17,407 bases of DNA from contig JBOHRF010000088.1 of assembly GCA_050732575.1 (NCBI GenBank), positions 1 through 17,407 on the forward strand, given 5' to 3'. The stretch is from JBBDWZ01 sp050732575 (GTDB lineage: Bacteria; Gemmatimonadota; Gemmatimonadetes; Longimicrobiales; RSA9). How positions within the stretch are numbered: position 1 is the stretch's first letter; the number at the start of each line of letters is the position of its first letter. Positions 1 to 6,136 of the stretch are shown one piece after another. The notes beneath the pieces are model-generated. The model was not told the origin of the DNA. It was given only the letters and a program-made list of their open reading frames with translations, and ran no database searches. The position numbers were made by a program, and so were the translations under genes.

Positions 1-132
1 GATCTGGCTGACCTTCTGGGTCGGCCGATACGACAGAAACACGTGAACATGGTCGCGTGCTACCTTGCCGGAGATAATCTCGATTTCGTGCTCCGAGGCT
101 ATCCGGCGCACGAGTTCGCGCACACGACCAAG
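1..132 (-). pseudogene. IS200/IS605-type Y1 (HUH) transposase TnpA fragment
   Basis: The minus strand reads 44 residues without a stop and runs off the window edge. They include VRELVRRIASEHEIEII, then DHVHVFLSY and RPTQKVSQI. The H-V-H triplet with the preceding Asp is the HUH metal-binding motif of IS200-type single-strand transposases, and RPTQKVS matches the usual segment just after it. These enzymes are about 130-150 residues. Here a TAA (133-135) sits directly in front of the frame, so the N-terminal third is missing and the catalytic Tyr region would lie outside the window. The hairpins at 150-186 are joined almost directly to this internal part, which suggests an internal deletion. 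The family call is confident; whether the rest outside the window is intact cannot be seen. Confidence 0.75.
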
Positions 133-149
133 TTACACGAACCTTTGCT

Positions 150-186
150 TCGCCTAAAAAGGCGAGGGGTTTAGACCCCGAAGGGG
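150..186. repeat. Adjacent hairpins, probable IS200-type element end
   Basis: TCGCCT-AAAA-AGGCGA (150-165) is a perfect 6-bp stem with a tetraloop. It is followed by GGGGT-TTAG-ACCCC (166-179) and by CCCC-GAA-GGGG (176-186), which shares the CCCC and so excludes the second hairpin. Subterminal hairpins of this kind are what Y1 transposases bind at element ends, and this cluster lies just upstream of the TnpA fragment. The exact cleavage site and element boundary cannot be fixed. Confidence 0.45.
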
Positions 187-431
187 ACACTAAGCCGAGG
201 TATTCGCCGAGACTCGCGCGATCTCCAGCAAGCAGGATCGTGAAGAACGCTTTCTGGAGGGCAACGAGCATTTGTGTGATGGAATCCTCCGCGCGCAGGG
301 CCGCCGGGACCAACAACGCCTGGTTCCCACCAAAGCCCTGATCATCACGGGGCCGATCGCGAGAAATGGATATCGAGAGAGTTTCAGGACTAATACGATG
401 GTCTCGGCACCGGCCTGCGAGGTCGCGCTCC

Positions 432-498
432 CAAGCTGAGCATCGGCTTCGCGCAGCTTGCGAATGATTTCTTCCGGTGTGTGTCTCTTGCTTTTCAT
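432..498 (-). pseudogene. IS3-family OrfA N-terminal remnant
   Basis: From the ATG at 498 the minus strand encodes MKSKRHTPEEIIRKLREAD, a near-standard start for the helix-turn-helix OrfA protein of IS3-family elements. The similarity stops after about 22 residues; the following residues (QLGSATSQAGAE...) no longer resemble OrfA, and no OrfB is present. OrfA proteins are normally about 90-100 residues, so this is a truncated relic. I could not identify the terminal inverted repeat with confidence. The stretch 187-431 holds no gene that I recognise. Confidence 0.7.
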
Positions 499-787
499 GA
501 GCGTCCTTCTGCCTGGCTTCGGGCGGTTGAATCTCACATTGCCCGGATCAAGTTTAGGGAGTCATCCCAGACCTGCCTGCGCTGATTCGAACCAAACGGG
601 TCGCAGGTCGGCCGCGCGGCTAGCAGGTCTGACGCAAGCGTCAATCGCCTACGCGGGACGTTCCTGACGCTCCTTACCCTTTGCGCGTCGCGCGCGCGCC
701 GGACCGAACCCACTTTGCAGTCGAGGACTTCTGTTGGCGCTTTCCCTGGAACATGTTCCTTGACGCAGGGCGTGCCGTAGCCCATTT
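499..787. other. Intergenic stretch without recognisable gene
   Basis: Reading frames here look like noise on both strands. The part next to the IS3 remnant is probably its left flank. The one clear structure is a perfect 14-bp palindrome, TGACGC-AA-GCGTCA (630-643), of unknown role. A TTGACG hexamer at 760-765 could be a -35 box for the downstream toxin-antitoxin pair, but I see no matching -10 at standard spacing. Confidence 0.4.
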
Positions 788-817
788 TGTGGCTAAATGT
801 AGCCACAGTGGCTACAT
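788..817. promoter_or_regulatory. Overlapping palindromes, probable antitoxin operator
   Basis: ATGTAGCCAC-A-GTGGCTACAT (797-817) is a perfect 21-bp palindrome. It overlaps a second inverted repeat, TGTGGCTA-AATG-TAGCCACA (788-807). The result is three alternating copies of GTGGCTA, 25-54 bp before the antitoxin start. Phd/VapB-type antitoxins commonly bind such repeats to repress their own operon, so this is the likely autoregulatory site. The binding itself is inferred. Confidence 0.65.
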
Positions 818-841
818 AACCTACACAGCAGACAGGTCAAC

Positions 842-1138
842 GTGCGATTCCTGGGCACGCGCATACTGCGCAACAATCCGAGCCAGCTTTGGGACGCGCT
901 GGACCACGGCGAAACGATCGTACTCACGGCGGACGGCAAGCCGCGGGGCATCATCCTGGCTACATCCGAAGGGGAATTCGAGCAGAGCATAGAGATCGTG
1001 CGGCGAGTGCAGTATCAGCTGGCGCTGGAACGGGCGTGGGCTTCCGCACGGGCGAGCGGGGCGGAGCGCATCACTGACGCGGAGATGGAAAAGGAGATTG
1101 CTGCCGCTCGACGCACACGTGCCCGGCGTGCCTCGTGA
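842..1138 (+). CDS. Phd/YefM-like antitoxin partner of a PIN toxin
   Basis: This 98-residue protein begins at GTG with a weak purine-rich stretch (AGACAGG) upstream. Its N-terminal half (TRILRNNPSQLWDALDHGE, TIVLTADGKPRGIIL) follows the Phd/YefM pattern: a helix with N-P-S and W-x-x-L, then two strands around a D-G-K-P turn. That fold dimerises and binds operator DNA. The C-terminal half is a charged helix (RVQYQLALERAWASAR ... DAEMEKEIAAARR), as expected of the region that wraps around and blocks the toxin. It overlaps the next gene by one base and lies just downstream of a perfect palindrome, so it probably represses its own operon. The antitoxin role is inferred from fold pattern and context. 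Confidence 0.8.
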   Translation: MRFLGTRILRNNPSQLWDALDHGETIVLTADGKPRGIILATSEGEFEQSIEIVRRVQYQLALERAWASARASGAERITDAEMEKEIAAARRTRARRAS

Positions 1139-1572
1139 TGCGTGTCGTGCTGGATACAAACGTGATTGTGTCCGGCTTGTTGCGACCTGCGAGCGTCCCG
1201 GCTCTTGTTCTCTCTCTGCTTGCAACAGCCCGCGTGCAGGCCGTTGTAGACGCACGAATCCTGGAGGAATATCGAGACGTGCTGAGCCGTCCGCGTTTGA
1301 AGATCCCGGATCAGATTGCCAGGGAATTCCTGAACCGTTTTGCGAGTTCGGCGGAGCACATCATGGTCGACGCCGACGTGGTATCAGGGCTGGGCCGATT
1401 GACTCTCAAAGATCCGGACGACCGACTCTTCATGGAAGTGGCGATTAGTGGTGGGGTTGGTGCAATCGTGACCGGTAACGTGAATCACTTCCCGCGGTCA
1501 GCTCTCAAGCCGATTCGTGTGCTCACCCCTCGCCAGCTACTCGATGAGCTGGACCAGGCTGGAGAGACATAG
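1138..1572 (+). CDS. PIN-domain ribonuclease toxin (COG1569 type)
   Basis: This 144-residue protein belongs to the PIN-family toxins that cleave RNA with a metal-bound acidic site. It starts MRVVLDTNVIVSGLL, with the first catalytic Asp at residue 6. Glu43/44 (ILEEYRDVLSRPR) and Asp92/94/95 (KDPDDRLFMEVA) follow. The C-terminal part, IVTGNVNHFP then LKPIRVLTPRQLL, is typical of the COG1569 group, which has Asn where many VapC proteins have a fourth Asp. The ATG overlaps the antitoxin stop (TGATG); an in-frame GTG one codon earlier is possible. All the key residues are present, so the toxin looks intact. Its RNA target cannot be predicted. Confidence 0.87.
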   Translation: MRVVLDTNVIVSGLLRPASVPALVLSLLATARVQAVVDARILEEYRDVLSRPRLKIPDQIAREFLNRFASSAEHIMVDADVVSGLGRLTLKDPDDRLFMEVAISGGVGAIVTGNVNHFPRSALKPIRVLTPRQLLDELDQAGET

Positions 1573-1601
1573 GTTGGTTCCTGAAAACGCGCTGCATTCA
1601 A

Positions 1602-1739
1602 TCATCGCCAGGGTGAGACTTTCTTGACGTCGGCCTTTGGCTCTGCCGCGCGCTTCTTGGCCGCGACTTTGCCATTGGCTTTCGACGGCACTTCTGCAAC
1701 CTCCACCGTCTTGCGTGCGGCGGCGGGCTTCTTCTTCAG
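1602..1739 (-). pseudogene. Relic of a topA 3' end (Lys/Ala-rich tail)
   Basis: The minus strand reads LKKKPAAARKTV, EVPSKANGKVAAKKRAA and KADVKKVSPWR before a TGA. The topA tail downstream reads FKKKSAAARKAV, TPVKRNGKAAAKKRAP and APKKVSAPR in the same order and on the same strand. A TGA (1746-1748) lies two codons upstream of the match, so no gene is left. The DNA is clearly diverged from the resident topA, so it is not a recent copy. A tail from another Lys/Ala-rich protein (H1-like or HU-like) is the alternative, but the shared order of blocks favours topA. Positions 1740-1870 hold nothing else I recognise. Confidence 0.6.
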
Positions 1740-1870
1740 CGACCATCAGTGATGCGCCGTGTTGACGACGGACGCAGCGTCTTCTTCGCGCTACGCACCG
1801 AGCCGTAGCCATGCTGCAGACGTTGCGGCCGAAGTGAGTCGAGCCCCAACGCCATAGTGCAATTCTCGAG

Positions 1871-1906
1871 TTTCCTGGTGAGCATGTGCCGCCTATTATT
1901 CCACGT
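1871..1906 (+). promoter_or_regulatory. Promoter for the antitoxin-like/NTase pair, probably leaderless
   Basis: TATTAT (1894-1899) matches the -10 consensus at five of six positions. It ends seven bases before the ATG at 1907. A poor -35 (TTTCCT, 1871-1876) sits 17 bp upstream. With transcription starting at about 1906-1907 the mRNA would have no leader, and no Shine-Dalgarno sequence is visible. This agrees with the TANNNT-N6/7-ATG pattern described for leaderless genes in several phyla. Confidence 0.45.
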
Positions 1907-2107
1907 ATGGGGCAACAGCCAGAGCCACGGCATGAGCCGCCGTTTGTTGATCCGGTCGTGGAAGCGTACAAACGCGACATCGATCGCACGCTGCTACGTC
2001 AGAACCTCCGCAAAACGGTGGAGGAGCGCGTACTCGCCCTGATGGAGCTGCAGCGGTTGGCCGAAGAGGCGCGCCGCGCCGGGCGCGCGCTCGAGCACGG
2101 CCCGTGA
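1907..2107 (+). CDS. Small charged helical protein paired with a nucleotidyltransferase
   Basis: This 66-residue protein ends four bases into the following nucleotidyltransferase gene (GTGA overlap). After a Pro-rich start it reads DPVVEAYKRDIDRTLLRQNL, then ERVLALMELQRLAEEARRAGRA, a long amphipathic and strongly charged helix. Similar small proteins are, to my recollection, commonly found just before this type of nucleotidyltransferase and usually annotated as hypothetical. The pairing suggests an antitoxin or a binding partner, but no DNA-binding motif is visible. The ATG at 1907 is preferred because a TATTAT box lies seven bases before it; an in-frame GTG at 1886 would lie upstream of that predicted transcription start. 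Confidence 0.7.
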   Translation: MGQQPEPRHEPPFVDPVVEAYKRDIDRTLLRQNLRKTVEERVLALMELQRLAEEARRAGRALEHGP

Positions 2108-2589
2108 CCGATTTTTCCACGCTTATCCGAGTGTTGGCAAATGCCAGGGTTGAATTCATCATCGTCGGCGGCCTGGCCGCGACCATCCATGGCTCGAGCC
2201 GGTTGACTCAGGATATCGATGTGGTTTACGACCGGTCAGCAGGCAATCTGGATCGGCTCACCCGGGCGCTGGCGCCTTACGAACCCTATCTACGCGGCGC
2301 GCCACCAGGCCTCCCCTTCGAGTGGTCGGCAAAGTCTCTCAGAAGCGGCCTCAACTTCACGCTGACCACGTCATTGGGGGACATCGATCTGTTGGGCGAG
2401 ATCACGGGCGGTGGCGGATACAATGATCTGCTGCCGAACTCGACCGAGGTAACGCTGTTCGGTCTGACCGCCCGTGTTTTGGATCTGCACACGCTGATCC
2501 GAACCAAGCGCGCCGCGGGTCGTCCACGTGACCTGGAAGTGCTGGCAGAACTCGAAGCGCTACAGCAGGAAATCGATCGGTCCCGTTGA
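2104..2589 (+). CDS. MNT-like nucleotidyltransferase, possible toxin
   Basis: This 161-residue protein has the signature of the minimal nucleotidyltransferase fold. FIIVGGLAATIHGSSR gives the Gly-Gly motif (residues 22-23), QDIDVV gives the catalytic D-x-D pair (Asp37 and Asp39), and LGDIDLLGEI gives the third acidic strand (Asp93/Asp95). The C-terminal segment (LDLHTLIRTKRAAGRPRD) with its Lys/Arg patch is usual in this group, often annotated as nucleotidyltransferase or AbiEii-like. Such enzymes transfer nucleotides to RNA or protein, and some are toxins of two-gene modules. GTG at 2104 overlaps the preceding stop by four bases, so translation is probably coupled. Substrate and toxicity are not shown by the sequence. 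Confidence 0.85.
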   Translation: MTDFSTLIRVLANARVEFIIVGGLAATIHGSSRLTQDIDVVYDRSAGNLDRLTRALAPYEPYLRGAPPGLPFEWSAKSLRSGLNFTLTTSLGDIDLLGEITGGGGYNDLLPNSTEVTLFGLTARVLDLHTLIRTKRAAGRPRDLEVLAELEALQQEIDRSR

Positions 2590-2596
2590 ACCGTAA

Positions 2597-2621
2597 GGGA
2601 GATGCGGCGATGTGATCTCCC
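2597..2621 (+). terminator. Hairpin after the nucleotidyltransferase gene
   Basis: GGGAGAT (2597-2603) pairs with ATCTCCC (2615-2621) across an 11-base loop, eight bases after the stop codon, and is followed by a C/T-rich run with TTTT at 2631-2634. This could be a weak intrinsic terminator. The same GGGAGAT / ATCTCC words recur in the larger hairpin at 3443-3525. Confidence 0.35.
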
Positions 2622-2650
2622 TGATCCCCCTTTTCTCCCCTGCAGCGCGA

Positions 2651-2716
2651 GACATTCTCCCGCGCGCGGCGCTTCGGCCGATTCGGGTGCACACGCCTGG
2701 GCAAATGCTCGACGAG
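2651..2716 (+). pseudogene. C-terminal relic of a COG1569-type PIN toxin
   Basis: The plus strand reads DILPRAALRPIRVHTPGQMLDE. The intact PIN toxin at 1138-1572 ends HFPRSALKPIRVLTPRQLLDE, so this is the last ~22 codons of a related toxin. None of the catalytic acidic segments precede it. It lies between the nucleotidyltransferase module and the next antitoxin and shows that another toxin-antitoxin pair was once here. Confidence 0.65.
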
Positions 2717-2732
2717 CCGACGAGGAAGGCAG

Positions 2733-2767
2733 TTGACGCGATCAACGCACTACTTGTACATTGTACA
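2733..2767 (+). promoter_or_regulatory. Promoter and operator of the Phd-VapC pair
   Basis: TTGACG (2733-2738) and TACATT (2757-2762) form a plausible sigma70 promoter with an 18-bp spacer. The -10 region is embedded in TGTACA-T-TGTACA (2755-2767), two palindromic hexamers one base apart, a typical short operator for Phd/VapB antitoxins. The -10 ends six bases before the ATG at 2769 and no Shine-Dalgarno sequence exists, so the transcript is probably leaderless. Repressor bound here would cover the -10 and the start codon together. Confidence 0.55.
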
Positions 2768-2768
2768 C

Positions 2769-3032
2769 ATGAAGCGTGTAACGGCTTCCGAGGCCCGACG
2801 CGACTGGTTCCGGCTGCTCGACGAAGTGGTGAACGGCGAAGTCGTGGTGATTGAGCGCAAGGGGCAGCGCATCGTGCTCCGTCGCGAACCGAGCTCGCGC
2901 CGAGCGCGTGAGAGGTTTCCCGACTACCGCCGGCTGATTCAGGCACAGGACGCATCCGCTGCGGACACCTGGAGCTGGGAATGGCTGGAGCCGGAGTCCG
3001 AGCTTGGATTTCGTGACCGTTCACAATCATGA
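2769..3032 (+). CDS. Phd/VapB-family antitoxin
   Basis: This 87-residue protein starts MKRVTASEARRDWFRLLDEV, the classic Phd/YefM opening in which A-R-x-x-W/F-x-x-L forms the first helix. VNGEVVVIERKGQRIVLRR gives the strands that complete the DNA-binding domain. The remainder is a Pro/Arg-rich linker and an acidic Trp-rich tail (TWSWEWLEPESELGF), which probably binds the toxin. An in-frame start 12 codons upstream would place the operator inside the gene, so the ATG at 2769 is chosen. The stop overlaps the toxin start (ATGA). The antitoxin probably represses its own promoter through the TGTACA pair. Confidence 0.87.
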   Translation: MKRVTASEARRDWFRLLDEVVNGEVVVIERKGQRIVLRREPSSRRARERFPDYRRLIQAQDASAADTWSWEWLEPESELGFRDRSQS

Positions 3033-3418
3033 AGTGCATTCTGGACACGCACTTCCTTCTTTGGATTGTGCTCGATGTGCCGCGGCTCCAGGAGTTTCCC
3101 TGGCTCGACGATTATCGGCCGTGGGGTGTTTCCCCGGTCTCGCTTCTGGAAACGCAGTTCCTGTCCGATGTCGGCAAGCTGCAACTCAAATCCGCTGAAT
3201 TCGTCGATGCCATTGTGCAGGACCCAAGATTCTTGATCGATGAGCCACCGCTGCTGCATCTGGTGCGCCACTCGTTGCCACTCAACTGGACTCGTGACCC
3301 GTTTGACCGGTTGCTGGCCGCGCACAGCTCGGCACGGCGTGTCCCTCTGTGCACGCTCGATCGCGTCATCTTGCGGGAGCACGGATTGATTCTTCCCGAA
3401 CTGGTCCCCAATTCGTGA
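3029..3418 (+). CDS. vapC: VapC-like PIN-domain toxin
   Basis: This 129-residue protein belongs to the short PIN toxins of the COG3744 type, RNases that block translation when free of antitoxin. MKCILDTHFLLW supplies Asp6, SLLETQ supplies Glu41, TRDPFDRLLAAHS supplies Asp90 and Asp93, and CTLDRVI supplies Asp111, so all the usual acidic positions are filled. The length is normal for the group. It overlaps its antitoxin by four bases (ATGA) and is the last plus-strand gene before the convergent topA gene. The symbol is the family name; the exact RNA target is unknown. Confidence 0.87.
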   Translation: MKCILDTHFLLWIVLDVPRLQEFPWLDDYRPWGVSPVSLLETQFLSDVGKLQLKSAEFVDAIVQDPRFLIDEPPLLHLVRHSLPLNWTRDPFDRLLAAHSSARRVPLCTLDRVILREHGLILPELVPNS

Positions 3419-3442
3419 GCGCCGTATGGTCAACGTCTTCAC

Positions 3443-3525
3443 GGGGATTCGGGGGATGGAGGATGATCGGGAGATAGCCTGATACTACGTTATCTCCATC
3501 ATCTCCGTTCGATCTCCACATCCCC
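3443..3525. terminator. Large imperfect hairpin between convergent genes
   Basis: The left arm (3443-3476) and right arm (3491-3525) pair through GGGGAT with ATCCCC at the outside and GGAGATA with TATCTCC at the inside, with GATGAT/ATCATC between and small bulges. The loop is 14 bases. It sits between the vapC-like gene and topA, which face each other, so it may end transcription from both sides. There is no clean T-run, so Rho-independent action is uncertain. Confidence 0.45.
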
Positions 3526-3556
3526 TTCTGATGGTGGAGTGGTCGGATCCGATGTG

Positions 3557-6136
3557 TTAGCTGGCCTTCCGCTTCGCCTTACCCGCTGCCGATGTACTCT
3601 TGGCCGCAAGCTTCTTCTTGGCTGCCGTCCTGGGTGCGCTGACTTTCTTGGGCGCGGGTTTTTCCGCTTTCAGCGCCGGAGCGCGTTTTTTTGCCGCGGC
3701 CTTGCCATTGCGCTTGACCGGCGTCTCCTCTTCAGCCTCTTCCTTCACCGCCTTGCGGGCGGCTGCGGACTTCTTCTTGAACGCGGGCGCCTTGCGCGGC
3801 TTGCCCGGGCCACTGGCCTGCCCTGATGCGGCAAATTCGAGCGCGCCATCTTCGGCACGGGTGAACTCCGTGCTGCACTGCGGGCACTTGATGTACTCGC
3901 CGCGCGTCTTGGTGCTCTTCTGCACCAGGATGGGTGACTTGCACTCGGGGCACGGGCCGGCCGTGGGCCGATCCCACACGGACCAGTCGCATTCCGGATA
4001 GCGCGTGCAACCCCAGAACGACTTGCCGCGGCGCGTGCGCTTTTCGCCGATCTCACCCTGACTGCATTGCGGGCAGATGAGACCGGGAATGGTCTTGGGC
4101 CGCGTGTACTTGCACGTGGGATAGTTGCTGCACGCTACAAAGGGGCCGTAGCGGCCCTGGCGCTCCACCAGGTCGTTGCCGCAGTTGGGGCAGGGCTCGC
4201 CCAGTGACTTTACTTCCCTGCGCTCTTTCTCATCGACGGGCTGGGTGTGCCGGCACTCGGGATAACCGGAGCAGCCCAGGAAGCGGCCAAAGCGGTTCCA
4301 GCGCACGATCATGGGGCGCGCGCAAGTGGGGCAGGCCACGGCATCGGCGGACACCGCCTCGCGCACCAGCTCCTCGCCCGCTTTCTTGCCTTCTTTCAGC
4401 TGGCGCTGGAACGGCTTGTAGAAGTCGTTCAGCACGCCGCGCCATTCCAGCTCGCCTTCTTCAATGCGATCCAGCTCGGCTTCCATCTCGCTGGTGAACG
4501 TCACCTCGAAGATGTCGGGGAAGATGCGCACGAGTACATGCGCGACTGTTTCACCGAGTGGTGTGGGCTCGAAGCGCTTCTGCTCGAGCTTCACGTACTC
4601 GCGGTCGACCAGGGTCGAGATGATCGATGCGTAGGTGGACGGCCGGCCAATACCGAGCCGCTCCAGCTCCTTGACCAGGCTGGCTTCCGTGAAGCGCGGC
4701 GGCGGCTGCGTGAAGTGCTGCCCGGGTGTCATGGATAGCAGCTTGCAACGTTCGCCCTTGTCGAGCTGGGGCAGCGGCGCCAGGTCATCGAGCGTCTTGT
4801 GGTCGCCTTCCTCGCGCGCCTCCTGGTAAAGCCGTGTGAAGCCATCGAACTTCACGATAGACCCGGTGGCGCGGAACAGGTATTTGCGGCCGCTCTTGCC
4901 CTCGAGGTCGAAATCGACTGTGGTCGTGTCGTACACGGCCGATGCCATCTGGCCGGCCACGAAGCGCAGCCAGATCAGCTCGTAGAGACGCAGCTGATCG
5001 CGCTCCAGGTACGACTCCACATCTTCGGGCCGGCGGTGCGCATCGGTTGGGCGGATGGCTTCGTGTGCTTCCTGCGCGCCTTTCTGCTGTTTGCCGCCCC
5101 ACAGGCGCGGCCCGCCTTCGGCCAGGTACTTCTTGCCGAAACTCTCTTCCACCCAGCTTTGCGCGTGTTCGGCTGCGGCACTGGATACGCGCGTGGAGTC
5201 GGTACGCATGTAGGTGATGAGACCGACCGCGCCCTCGGCGCCCAGGTCCACACCTTCATACAACTGCTGCGCGGTGCGCATGGTGCGCTGCGCGGAGAAG
5301 CCCAACCGCTTGGCCGCTTCCTGCTGCAACGTGGATGTAGTGAAAGGCGCAGGTGCGTTCTTGAGCCGCTCGCGCCGCTTGATGTCGGTGATCTCGAAGG
5401 GCAAACCGCGCACATCGGTGAGCACATCCTGCGCGGATGTTTCATTCTCGATGCGGAAGGCTTTGCCATCGATGTGATGGAGCTTGGCCTCGAATTGCTT
5501 CTGCTGCTTCTCGAGCAGCGCCGTGATGCTCCAGTATTCTTCCGGCTTGAAGGCGCGGATTTCATCTTCGCGCTCGGCAATCAGGCGCAGGGCAACGGTC
5601 TGCACACGACCGGCCGACAATCCCGGCCGGATGGGTTTCCAGAGCAGCGGGCTGGCTTGATATCCAACCAGGCGATCGAGGATGCGGCGCGCCTGCTGCG
5701 CCTCCACCTTGCGCATGTCGATGGTGCTGGGATGTTCGAGTGCGCGGTGCACGGCATCACGCGTGATCTCGTGGAACAACACGCGGCGGAAGATCGGTCC
5801 GCGTTTGCCATTGTCGGGATCGAAGCCCAGCTGCTCGGCCACGTGGTAGGCAATCGCCTCGCCTTCACGATCGGGGTCGGTGGCGAGCAGCACTTCGCTC
5901 ACATTCTCCGCTTCCTTGCGCAGCTCCTGGATGATCTTGCCCTTGCCACGGATGGTGACGTAGGTCGGCTCGAAGCCTTTTTCGATGTCGACCCCCAGCT
6001 CACGTTCGGGCAGATCGCGGATATGACCCACCGATGCCCTGACGCGGTAGCCCGCGCCCAGGTACTTGCCGATGGTTTTCGCCTTGGCCGGCGATTCGAC
6101 GACGATCAGTCGTTGTTTTTGTTTGCGTTCAGCCAT
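3557..6136 (-). CDS. topA: DNA topoisomerase I (type IA)
   Basis: This 859-residue enzyme relaxes negative supercoils by passing one DNA strand through a transient break. The Toprim domain occupies roughly residues 8-125, with Glu14 (VVESPAKAKTI) and the D-x-D-x-E motif at Asp87, Asp89 and Glu91 (LLATDPDREGEA). The catalytic Tyr is residue 309 (GLITYMRTDS). Four C4 zinc-ribbon segments follow at about 602-628, 649-675, 688-716 and 729-754. The last ~80 residues are a Lys/Ala-rich basic tail, probably disordered and DNA-binding. The ATG at 6136 is chosen because it overlaps the aroK stop by eight bases; an in-frame ATG at 6160 would add eight residues. The end of this gene resembles the relic at 1602-1739. 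Confidence 0.97.
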   Translation of the reverse strand: MAERKQKQRLIVVESPAKAKTIGKYLGAGYRVRASVGHIRDLPERELGVDIEKGFEPTYVTIRGKGKIIQELRKEAENVSEVLLATDPDREGEAIAYHVAEQLGFDPDNGKRGPIFRRVLFHEITRDAVHRALEHPSTIDMRKVEAQQARRILDRLVGYQASPLLWKPIRPGLSAGRVQTVALRLIAEREDEIRAFKPEEYWSITALLEKQQKQFEAKLHHIDGKAFRIENETSAQDVLTDVRGLPFEITDIKRRERLKNAPAPFTTSTLQQEAAKRLGFSAQRTMRTAQQLYEGVDLGAEGAVGLITYMRTDSTRVSSAAAEHAQSWVEESFGKKYLAEGGPRLWGGKQQKGAQEAHEAIRPTDAHRRPEDVESYLERDQLRLYELIWLRFVAGQMASAVYDTTTVDFDLEGKSGRKYLFRATGSIVKFDGFTRLYQEAREEGDHKTLDDLAPLPQLDKGERCKLLSMTPGQHFTQPPPRFTEASLVKELERLGIGRPSTYASIISTLVDREYVKLEQKRFEPTPLGETVAHVLVRIFPDIFEVTFTSEMEAELDRIEEGELEWRGVLNDFYKPFQRQLKEGKKAGEELVREAVSADAVACPTCARPMIVRWNRFGRFLGCSGYPECRHTQPVDEKERREVKSLGEPCPNCGNDLVERQGRYGPFVACSNYPTCKYTRPKTIPGLICPQCSQGEIGEKRTRRGKSFWGCTRYPECDWSVWDRPTAGPCPECKSPILVQKSTKTRGEYIKCPQCSTEFTRAEDGALEFAASGQASGPGKPRKAPAFKKKSAAARKAVKEEAEEETPVKRNGKAAAKKRAPALKAEKPAPKKVSAPRTAAKKKLAAKSTSAAGKAKRKAS

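Noticed and set aside
190..400. Minus-strand frame reading QALLVPAALRAEDSITQM and LVALQKAFFTILLAG
   Set aside because: It looks protein-like but has no start, no family I recognise, and lies between two insertion-sequence relics; I could not tell it from chance.
581..600. TTCGAA T-loop-like sequence suggesting a tRNA remnant
   Set aside because: On the minus strand the flanking bases do not form a T-stem and no acceptor or anticodon arm can be built around it.
2612..2854. 80-residue plus-strand frame overlapping the Phd antitoxin start
   Set aside because: Only a ~22-codon segment is meaningful, as the PIN toxin relic; the rest crosses the antitoxin promoter and runs out of frame into its gene.
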